This document shows, piece by piece, positions 1-5,276 of a stretch of 8,429 nt of DNA. The number at the start of each line of letters is the position of its first letter. Within the stretch, counting starts at the first letter, position 1. The stretch covers positions 1 through 8,429 of the forward strand of contig CAIYWF010000183.1 in the NCBI GenBank assembly GCA_903929845.1. Reading direction: 5' to 3'. A program made the translations under genes and the position numbers. The DNA comes from an uncultured Chlorobiaceae bacterium (GTDB lineage Bacteria; Bacteroidota; Chlorobiia; Chlorobiales; Chlorobiaceae). A model generated the notes under the pieces. That model did not search any database. It had not been told where the DNA came from and worked only from the letters and a program-made list of their open reading frames with translations.

Positions 1-1170
1 GTGCCTGACCGTATTCTGGTGCTGGCCGATCAGCTTGTCAATGTTGATATTACAACCGATGATCTGCGTCAGCGCCTCTCCGAAGGAAAAGTCTATGTTT
101 CCGGCCGTTTGGAAACGGCCCTGTCCAATTTTTTTCAATCTGAAAATCTTGAGCAGCTCAGGGAGCTGACCCTGCGAGAGCTTGCTGCACAGCTTGATTC
201 TAAGCGGCGCAACCACTTTCATGACGATTCGGTTGCCAATCCCGATCAGCTTATGGTTTGCCTCAGTTCAAAAACATGGAACTGTGAAACCATTCTGCGC
301 TACGCATCACGTATAGCAGGACGGCTGAACAGAGACTGGTATGCTGTCTATGTGCAGACGCTTTCTGACAGTCCAACCAATATTGATGCAAAAGTACAAC
401 GTTTGCTTTCCAATACACTTGCTCTTGCCCAACAACTTGGCGCGACAGTCTTTACCTATAAAGGGGACGATGTGGTTAAAACCATTCTGCAGTTTGCGAG
501 GGAATATCGTGTTGGACATATCGTCATCGGCAATTCAGGAAAAAAACTTTCGTTATGGCAACGTCTTCAAGGCCGACAGACCATTATTGAGCGCTTAATC
601 AGCGAATGCAGGGGAATCAACGTGATCGTCCTCGATACCAGGGAAGAAGGTGTTGTTGAAAAGACAAAACTCTTTTCCGGCTTTAAAGGGAGTCTTACAG
701 CAGTAAGCCGGTCGCACTATGGCTGGAAAGAACCGATCAGGAGCGCAATGGTTGTTTTGTGGGAAAGTGTTCTTGATAAGGAAGAGGCGTTTCGCCAGTT
801 GCTGCACGAATGCTGTCTTGTCAATCCTGGTATTGACGAAGTGAGTGCGTTCAAGAGCCTTCTGGAACGGGAGCAGCAGGGAGGCACCTTTGTTGGCTCG
901 GATATCGCCATTCCTCATGCCAGACTCAATAATCTCAACAAACCGGTTCTCGCAATAGGTGTCAACCGGGTAGGTATTTATGACGCAGAATCAGGCAAAA
1001 CAGCTCAGATTATGTTTTTAATGCTCTCTCCTCAGTCCGATCCTGACAGTCACATTCGACTTCTTGGCGCCATCAGCAAGATGGCCGCAGACAGCCATTG
1101 GCGGCATATGATGCTGAACTCACGCAGCAAAAAGGAGATTATTCGGATTATACGGAACGGGTTGCGGTAG
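1..1170 (+). CDS. KdpD sensor-domain/USP protein fused to a PTS EIIA domain (5' partial)
   Basis: Three segments are visible in 389 residues. Residues 1-75 resemble the end of the KdpD N-terminal sensor domain (LADQL..VDI, QRLSEGKVYV, ALSNFF, LRELTLRELAAQLD). Residues 82-212 form the KdpD-type universal stress domain (HIVIGNSG followed by a WQRLQGR..IERLI stretch). Residues 245-389 form a PTS EIIA domain of the fructose/nitrogen type. In it IPHAR supplies the putative phosphorylatable His306, and DSHIRLL supplies the second conserved His351. In full KdpD the sensor domain begins with a Walker-type segment, and VPDRILVLADQL normally lies inside it. The GTG at base 1 is therefore probably an internal valine, with the true start before the window. 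No transmembrane segments or histidine kinase follow; the EIIA domain takes their place. In enteric bacteria EIIA-Ntr binds KdpD and affects K+ uptake control, so a role in potassium or osmotic signalling is inferred. The protein is probably cytoplasmic. Domain calls are firm; function is not. Confidence 0.85.
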   Translation: MPDRILVLADQLVNVDITTDDLRQRLSEGKVYVSGRLETALSNFFQSENLEQLRELTLRELAAQLDSKRRNHFHDDSVANPDQLMVCLSSKTWNCETILRYASRIAGRLNRDWYAVYVQTLSDSPTNIDAKVQRLLSNTLALAQQLGATVFTYKGDDVVKTILQFAREYRVGHIVIGNSGKKLSLWQRLQGRQTIIERLISECRGINVIVLDTREEGVVEKTKLFSGFKGSLTAVSRSHYGWKEPIRSAMVVLWESVLDKEEAFRQLLHECCLVNPGIDEVSAFKSLLEREQQGGTFVGSDIAIPHARLNNLNKPVLAIGVNRVGIYDAESGKTAQIMFLMLSPQSDPDSHIRLLGAISKMAADSHWRHMMLNSRSKKEIIRIIRNGLR

Positions 1171-1225
1171 GTCAGTTCAATTCTGAGTGATGGCAATGAT
1201 ACAGAATCAATTATTCGAGTGAGAT

Positions 1226-1253
1226 TTGCAGGCAACGGTTATTTTTTTATCTT
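1226..1253 (+). promoter_or_regulatory. Weak candidate promoter of the leuA leader
   Basis: TTGCAG (1226-1231) and TATCTT (1248-1253) are separated by 16 bases and lie about 50 bases before the leader peptide ORF. The -10-like element matches the sigma-70 consensus at four of six positions, but the -35-like element matches at only three. Placement between the end of the upstream gene and the attenuator is what makes it plausible. The region is T-rich, so a chance match is quite possible. Confidence 0.22.
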
Positions 1254-1305
1254 TTAGCAGTAATTAAAGGTATTGGGTTCATTTGTTGATGATGAAGTGA
1301 TGGTC

Positions 1306-1392
1306 ATGCGAATAACGAATACAAACAAGTTTTTGCTTCCCCTCAGCCTGCTGCTCCTGAGTCTTGACGCTCATGGGGGAGGTGCTTTTTAA
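1306..1392 (+). CDS. Leucine-rich leader peptide of leuA
   Basis: A 28-codon ORF begins ATG CGA ATA ACG and ends TAA, 99 bases before the leuA start. Its core FLLPLSLLLLSL contains eight leucines within codons 10-20 (TTG, CTT, CTC, CTG, CTG, CTC, CTG, CTT). It is followed by a Gly-rich end overlapping a possible antiterminator segment. An in-frame ATG at 1300 would add two residues. No clear Shine-Dalgarno site precedes either start. By analogy with enteric leuL, ribosome stalling at the leucine codons when charged tRNA-Leu is scarce would promote read-through into leuA. Alternatively, the basic start and hydrophobic core resemble a signal peptide, so this could be the remnant of a secreted protein. 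Position, leucine codons and the adjoining hairpin favour a leader peptide. Confidence 0.7.
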   Translation: MRITNTNKFLLPLSLLLLSLDAHGGGAF

Positions 1393-1461
1393 TTCGTTTT
1401 TGCCATCTGAAAGAACATTGTTAAAGCCACCAACCCTGAGGGATTGGTGGCTTTATTCGTT
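1336..1461 (+). promoter_or_regulatory. Predicted leucine transcription attenuator upstream of leuA
   Basis: Four segments can form mutually exclusive pairings. Segment 1 (1336-1342, CTTCCCC, inside the Leu codons) can pair with segment 2 (1375-1381, GGGGGAG) over seven pairs including one G-U. Segment 2 extended to 1388 can instead pair with segment 3 (1423-1436, AAAGCCACCAACCC) in three blocks of about four pairs: CTTT with AAAG, GGTG with CACC, and GGG with CCC. This structure is interrupted by one bulged C and a two-by-two mismatch. Segment 3 also pairs perfectly over eleven bases with segment 4 (1444-1454), giving the terminator. A ribosome stalled on the leucine codons would cover segment 1, free segment 2 and prevent the terminator. 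Pairings were found by eye and no energies were calculated. Confidence 0.62.
1423..1461 (+). terminator. Intrinsic terminator hairpin in the leuA leader
   Basis: AAAGCCACCAA (1423-1433) and TTGGTGGCTTT (1444-1454) are perfect inverted repeats. The intervening bases allow three more G-C pairs (CCC 1434-1436 with GGG 1440-1442), leaving a TGA loop and one bulged A. The U-rich stretch TTTATTCGTT follows. The hairpin ends 37 bases before leuA, which fits an attenuator better than a terminator of the gene ending at 1170. Confidence 0.75.
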
Positions 1462-1474
1462 AATGGGATAAAAG

Positions 1475-1481
1475 AAAGGAG
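1475..1481 (+). promoter_or_regulatory. Ribosome binding site of leuA
   Basis: AAAGGAG lies 10 bases before ATG 1492 and is the strongest ribosome binding site on the plus strand here. It decides the start. The longer in-frame possibility, TTG 1444, lies within the terminator hairpin and has no such site. Confidence 0.8.
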
Positions 1482-1491
1482 TAATGACAGG

Positions 1492-3168
1492 ATGATGAAT
1501 TATAAAAAGTATGCGCCATACCCATTGGTTGCTCTTGCCGATAGAAGTTGGCCAGATAAGACAATCACGAAAGCCCCGATATGGAGCAGTGTTGATCTTC
1601 GTGATGGCAATCAGGCGCTTCCTGTGCCAATGAGCGTGGATGAAAAGGTCGCCATGTTTCAGCTTCTTGTATCCATTGGTTTCAAGGAGATAGAAGTTGG
1701 CTTTCCTTCAGCATCTGCAACGGAGTATGCTTTTGCTCGACGGCTGATTGATGGCAACCTTATTCCTGATGATGTCACGATCCAGGTGTTGACCCAGGCG
1801 CGTGAACATTTGATTCGAAAAACATTCGATGCCATCAGCGGTGCCAGACATGCCATCGTGCATCTTTACAATTCGACATCAACCTTGCAGAGGGATGTGG
1901 TCTTCCGCAAAAACAGGGAAGAGATCAAGGCTATTGCGATTGAGGGGACAGCGCTTGTTCGCCTTCTAAAGGATGAATCTGGCAACGCTGGTATTCGCCT
2001 CGAGTACAGCCCTGAAAGTTTTACCGGTACCGAGCTCGATTATGCACTCGATGTCTGTCATGCGGTTATGGATACCTGGTGCGCCTCTGCCGATGACAAA
2101 ATTATCCTGAATCTTCCCTCCACGGTCGAAATGTCGCAGCCGAATATTTATGCTGACAGGATTGAGTGGTTTTGCCGCAACATCAAGGTGAGAGATGCTG
2201 TCCTGATCAGTGTTCATGCTCATAATGATAGGGGCACTGCTGTTGCTACGGCTGAATTGGCTGTGTTGGCTGGTGCTGACCGGGTTGAGGGAGCATTGTT
2301 TGGTAATGGTGAACGATGTGGCAACATGGATATTGTCACCATGGCGCTGAACCTCTTTACCCAGGGAGTTGATCCTGAACTTGATTTTTCTGATCTGCCT
2401 CGTATTCGTGATGTTTACCGGCGTTGTACCCGTATGGATATTCATGCCCGTCAGCCTTATTCCGGAGATCTCGTCTATACAGCGTTTTCCGGTTCTCACC
2501 AGGATGCTATCAGCAAAGGCATGAAAGCGCAACCATCCTCTCCCGGTGGCTTATGGGCAGTACCCTATTTGCCTATCGACCCTCAGGACGTTGGCTGCAC
2601 CTATGAGGCCATTGTACGTATCAACAGTCAGTCAGGAAAGGGAGGCGTCGCTTATGTTCTTGAAAAAGATTACGGTATCCAGATTCCGAAATGGATGCAG
2701 CCTGATTTTGCTGAGGCGGTGCAGGGCGTTGCCGATACAACAGGCGCAGAGTTGACGCCGGATCAGATTCACGAACTGTTTCATGCGGAGTATGTGAAAC
2801 TGAGGGAACCTGTTACTCTCAAAAAGTGCCATATCACCTGGGATGATGAGGAGCCGCGCCGTCAAGATGAAGAGGATACCACCATCAGTTGTGTCGTGCA
2901 GACGAAAGAGCGGGAGTTCACCTTCGAGGCTCAGGGAAATGGCCCTCTTGACGCCTTTGTCAAGGGATTTATCAGGGAGAGTGGACTGGATTTCAGTGTT
3001 GACGAGTATGCAGAGCATGCTATTGGGCGCAGTGCCGGAGCTCTTGCCGTTGCTTACATCAAGATTGTTTGTGCTGATGGCAGGCTCTCTTACGGCGCCG
3101 GTATTGATTCGAATATCAGCCTTGCATCAATCAAGGCGACGGTCAGCGCCCTGAACAGGCTTCCGTAA
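1492..3168 (+). CDS. leuA: 2-isopropylmalate synthase
   Basis: This 558-residue enzyme condenses acetyl-CoA with 2-oxoisovalerate to give 2-isopropylmalate, the committed step of leucine synthesis in the cytoplasm. The TIM-barrel domain is clear: VDLRDGNQAL (residues 34-43) carries the substrate/metal-binding Arg-Asp pair, HAHND (242-246) gives the metal-binding histidines, and GNGERCGNMD (271-280) is the family signature. FSGSHQDAISKGM (332-344) is typical of the longer LeuA subgroup. The C-terminal part from about residue 440, with VKGFI and GAGIDSNISLASIKA, matches the allosteric LeuA domain that mediates leucine feedback inhibition. Length fits the family, and the SRSWPDK-like N-terminus (DRSWPDKTITKAP) is also typical. 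The start was chosen at the first of two adjacent ATGs, after AAAGGAG. The gene appears monocistronic and convergent with the downstream stress genes. Transcription is probably controlled by the leucine-codon leader, while the enzyme retains its feedback domain. Confidence 0.95.
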   Translation: MMNYKKYAPYPLVALADRSWPDKTITKAPIWSSVDLRDGNQALPVPMSVDEKVAMFQLLVSIGFKEIEVGFPSASATEYAFARRLIDGNLIPDDVTIQVLTQAREHLIRKTFDAISGARHAIVHLYNSTSTLQRDVVFRKNREEIKAIAIEGTALVRLLKDESGNAGIRLEYSPESFTGTELDYALDVCHAVMDTWCASADDKIILNLPSTVEMSQPNIYADRIEWFCRNIKVRDAVLISVHAHNDRGTAVATAELAVLAGADRVEGALFGNGERCGNMDIVTMALNLFTQGVDPELDFSDLPRIRDVYRRCTRMDIHARQPYSGDLVYTAFSGSHQDAISKGMKAQPSSPGGLWAVPYLPIDPQDVGCTYEAIVRINSQSGKGGVAYVLEKDYGIQIPKWMQPDFAEAVQGVADTTGAELTPDQIHELFHAEYVKLREPVTLKKCHITWDDEEPRRQDEEDTTISCVVQTKEREFTFEAQGNGPLDAFVKGFIRESGLDFSVDEYAEHAIGRSAGALAVAYIKIVCADGRLSYGAGIDSNISLASIKATVSALNRLP

Positions 3169-3230
3169 ACACATTTATTCCTGTGGCAACGCTGGCCGGG
3201 TTACTACCTCGGACTGGCGGCTGCTCACCA

Positions 3231-3686
3231 CTATTTTGAAGGCACGATAATCACCGGGCAGGATGCCTGACGGATTACTCCTTCCGAGACGCTGCCAATA
3301 AGAAGGTGAAAAAGTGCTCCGTGTCCATGCGATCCAAGCATGATCATATCAACGCAGTTTTTCTTGCTTTCTCCGATAATTGCGGTAACCTCGTCGTTGT
3401 GTGCAATGATAACTGAGGTATCAATGCCTTTTTCCTGCAGCCTTGCGGCAACAGTCAGAAGTTGAGCAGATTCAGGTTCTTTGCTGAGAAGATGACCTTC
3501 ATTATCATGCGTATTGTCAACGGGAAGCAATGTTTCGACTTCTGGAGGTACGTCAATAATTGGTGAGGAGGGCGGAATGACATGAAGCAGAAAAACTTGT
3601 GCAGGGAGGCTTTTTACAAGTTTTTCTGCTTCAGAAATAACTCTCCCGGCAAGTTCCGAAAAATCGATTGCAACCAGAAGCTTCAT
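3231..3686 (-). CDS. Universal stress protein (UspA family, ATP-binding type)
   Basis: This single-domain protein of 151 residues has the usual Usp length. It begins MKLLVAIDFSE, with the conserved Asp8 near the nucleotide pocket. It ends with the ATP-binding signature G-2x-G-9x-G-S: Gly118, Gly121, Gly131 and Ser132, followed by VIRQASCPVIIVP. This signature marks the nucleotide-binding branch of the family rather than the UspA branch that lacks ATP. There is no signal peptide or membrane segment, so it is cytoplasmic. The role is general stress survival; partner and trigger are unknown. It starts 9 bases after the stop of the Pmp3-like gene and has no obvious ribosome binding site of its own, which suggests translational coupling. 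The 62 bases separating it from the convergent leuA contain no convincing terminator. Confidence 0.93.
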   Translation of the reverse strand: MKLLVAIDFSELAGRVISEAEKLVKSLPAQVFLLHVIPPSSPIIDVPPEVETLLPVDNTHDNEGHLLSKEPESAQLLTVAARLQEKGIDTSVIIAHNDEVTAIIGESKKNCVDMIMLGSHGHGALFHLLIGSVSEGVIRQASCPVIIVPSK

Positions 3687-3695
3687 GGTTGGACG

Positions 3696-3866
3696 TCAGG
3701 CGCTTACCTGGCGTTTTTCCTGAAGTATCATGAAAATTGCAAAGACGACACCAGGCAACCAGCCGAAGAGCGTAAGAAGCCCTGTCAGCATAATCGTGCC
3801 AGCCTCCTTGTTCGTGACTGCGGAAGGGGGTAGAATAATGGCCAGAATCCATCTGCGAATATCCAT
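3696..3866 (-). CDS. Pmp3/YqaE-family (UPF0057) small membrane protein
   Basis: This 56-residue protein begins MDIRRWILAIILPPSAV and continues through GLLTLFGWLPGVVFAIFMI. That matches the Pmp3/YqaE pattern: a first hydrophobic helix ending in a PP-x-AV motif, a short polar loop (TNKEAGT, residues 18-24), then a second helix with the (L/F)GWLPG motif. Both helices (about 7-17 and 25-48) should lie in the inner membrane. Family members are stress-induced and have been linked to membrane potential and salt tolerance in yeast and plants; the bacterial function is not well defined. The start ATG follows GGAG at a spacing of seven bases. The stop is 9 bases before the universal stress gene, so the two are probably co-transcribed. 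The C-terminus carries a short basic tail (QEKRQVSA). The ORF is short enough to be missed by automated callers. Confidence 0.88.
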   Translation of the reverse strand: MDIRRWILAIILPPSAVTNKEAGTIMLTGLLTLFGWLPGVVFAIFMILQEKRQVSA

Positions 3867-3920
3867 TGACAATCTCCGGTTTTTTATGAAATAATTGATA
3901 ATTTACGACTTATACTGACA

Positions 3921-3983
3921 ACAAGCAATGCAAAAACGCTAACAGGGTGCTAATAACAGGCAACAGTTTACTGTATTGCTTGT
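3921..3983. repeat. Interrupted inverted repeat in the 3867-4076 intergenic region
   Basis: ACAAGCAATGCA (3921-3932) and TGTATTGCTTGT (3972-3983) can pair over 12 positions with one G-U; nine outer pairs are perfect. The 39-base interior holds the near-duplicates GCTAACAGG and GCTAATAACAGG. A second dyad, ACAGT-TT-ACTGT (3963-3974), overlaps the right arm. The arms lie 55 to 117 bases upstream of the Pmp3-like start, where a promoter or operator would be expected, but no binding protein is implied. A further dyad, AAGAG-TG-CTCTT, is at 4038-4049. Nothing else was recognised in this AT-rich gap. Confidence 0.45.
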
Positions 3984-4076
3984 ATTTTAATTCTAAAATT
4001 GTAAATTAAACTCCCTTCGGAAATAATCCTGAGTAAAAAGAGTGCTCTTGATTTGTTGAACATAAATTGAAATAAC

Positions 4077-4385
4077 TTGGTTACTAAAGTTCATCCTGAC
4101 GTGGTTTTGGATGATGTTGTTGAGGTCATTGAAGAGCCGAATTTTAATAATTACAATACCTCTCCAGACCCGCCCAGTCCTTATGCTGACCTTGAAAAAA
4201 AGTACCGCAAAAATCGGTTTAATAAAAGCAGAGCCAAAAGCCCTTCAGACTATTTCAGTGTGAGTGGCGGTGGAGTGCATCCGGTTTCAAAAAGTGCGGA
4301 CGGAAACAAGCAGCAGAAAAGAAAACCGAAAAAGAAGACTTTTTCCAAAGTATCTCGTGTTACTTCCGGCAAACGCAACCCATAA
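4077..4385 (+). CDS. Hypothetical protein with acidic N-terminus and basic C-terminus
   Basis: The family is not recognised. The 102-residue reading frame is charge-segregated. Residues 8-20 are acidic and hydrophobic (DVVLDDVVEVIEE), 21-37 are rich in Asn and Pro (PNFNNYNTSPDPPSP), and the last third is strongly basic (KQQKRKPKKK, residues 78-87). This composition suggests disorder and possibly nucleic-acid or ribosome binding, but no motif proves it. The frame contains no ATG. An in-frame TGA stands nine bases before the first candidate start, TTG 4077; GTG 4101 and TTG 4107 are alternatives. None has a convincing ribosome binding site. It ends 30 bases before the phosphodiesterase gene on the same strand, so they may share a transcript. 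Third-position use resembles neighbouring genes, but it could still be a decayed or non-coding frame. Confidence 0.5.
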   Translation: MVTKVHPDVVLDDVVEVIEEPNFNNYNTSPDPPSPYADLEKKYRKNRFNKSRAKSPSDYFSVSGGGVHPVSKSADGNKQQKRKPKKKTFSKVSRVTSGKRNP

Positions 4386-4415
4386 GCGATTCTTTTGGGT
4401 GGGAGTGTGGACAAT

Positions 4416-5276
4416 ATGGCTTTTGAGATACAGGCACATCGGGGCGCAAGATCGTTTTTCTCCGAAAATACACTTCAGGCATTCTGTCATGCAGCAGCTC
4501 TTGGCGTAAGGGTTCTGGAGCTTGATCTTGTGGTATCGAGAGATCATGAGCTTGTTGTTTCTCATGATCCCTGGCTTTCAGCTCCACTTTGTTCTGATCC
4601 ACAAGGCCGTCCCCTGAGCATGAAAGACCGATGGCGCTATGTCATGTACGATATGAACTATGCAGATATTGCCTCTTTTGACTGTGGTCTGCCTCATCCC
4701 TCTTTTCCCTGTCAGCTTAGGATTCCCGTGTGCAAGCCGCTTCTTGCTGCCGTATTCAGGGAGGTCGATACTTTTATGGCTTCCAGGGGGATGAAGGAAC
4801 GTATGATTTATAATCTTGAAATAAAGTCATGGCCCGATAAGGATGCTGTATTTCATCCATCCCCGGACAAGTATGCAGCCCTTGTTCTCCAGCTTGTTCA
4901 GGCAGAGGGGTTGTCGTCCCGGGTGAGGATACAGTCTTTCGACAGTCGGGTGATTCGGGAGGCCTGGAAGTTGAACTCACGGTTATGTTATGGCCTGCTG
5001 ATCGATGAGGCGCAACATATTCCGAAATCTCTGCAAGCACTTGGTTTTGTGCCTCAGTATCTTAATCCCCATTTTTCTCTTGTTGACCGGGAAATGATCG
5101 AAGATCTCCATAACCAGAACATTTTGGTGGTTCCCTGGACGGTGAATTATGCCGAAGAGATGCTGGCCATGAAACACCTTGGTGCCGATGGAATTATTAC
5201 TGATTATCCTGAACAAGCCATTGCTCTTTTCAGCGAGTCACTCCCACCTTTTTCAATTCATTCAGCAGAACATTAA
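4416..5276 (+). CDS. Glycerophosphodiester phosphodiesterase family protein
   Basis: This 286-residue TIM-barrel enzyme is expected to hydrolyse glycerophosphodiesters to sn-glycerol 3-phosphate and an alcohol, in phospholipid turnover. The catalytic set is present near the N-terminus: HRGA with His8 and Arg9, ENT (17-19), ELD giving Glu35 and Asp37, and SHDP with His50. Later family blocks are LEIKSW (Glu135, Lys137), QSFD (173-176), PWTVN (240-244) and GADGIITDYPE (256-266). There is no signal peptide, so it is probably cytoplasmic. ATG 4416 was chosen because GGGAG ends ten bases before it; in-frame TTG 4395 lacks such a site. An insertion around residues 65-105 (LSMKDRWRYVMYDMNY and a Pro/Cys-rich stretch) is larger than in minimal members. 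The substrate cannot be read from sequence. The last 47 bases overlap the convergent batD-like gene. Confidence 0.92.
   Translation: MAFEIQAHRGARSFFSENTLQAFCHAAALGVRVLELDLVVSRDHELVVSHDPWLSAPLCSDPQGRPLSMKDRWRYVMYDMNYADIASFDCGLPHPSFPCQLRIPVCKPLLAAVFREVDTFMASRGMKERMIYNLEIKSWPDKDAVFHPSPDKYAALVLQLVQAEGLSSRVRIQSFDSRVIREAWKLNSRLCYGLLIDEAQHIPKSLQALGFVPQYLNPHFSLVDREMIEDLHNQNILVVPWTVNYAEEMLAMKHLGADGIITDYPEQAIALFSESLPPFSIHSAEH

Noticed and set aside
595..918. 107-codon open frame antisense to the KdpD-USP-EIIA gene
   Set aside because: It lies opposite conserved USP and EIIA motifs and encodes a sequence with no family features.
1170..1215. ATTCTG and CAGAAT inverted repeat after the KdpD-like gene
   Set aside because: Six-base arms with a long AT-rich loop and no U-tract are expected by chance and do not make a credible terminator.
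1444..1491. N-terminal extension of leuA from TTG 1444
   Set aside because: The start would sit in the 3' arm of the terminator hairpin without a ribosome binding site. The added residues match no LeuA feature, whereas ATG 1492 follows AAAGGAG at a good distance.
1966..2532. 188-codon open frame antisense to leuA
   Set aside because: It lies wholly inside an intact, strongly conserved enzyme gene and its translation shows no recognisable domain; it is a shadow of the coding frame.
3169..3230. Possible bidirectional terminator between leuA and the universal stress gene
   Set aside because: The best hairpin (CCGGG with CCTCGG) is only five pairs with a bulge and has no U-tract on either strand.
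3631..3852. 73-codon minus-strand frame overlapping the Pmp3-like and Usp genes
   Set aside because: The other minus-strand frame over the same bases gives the recognisable Pmp3 motifs with a proper ribosome binding site; this frame gives none and overlaps both genes.
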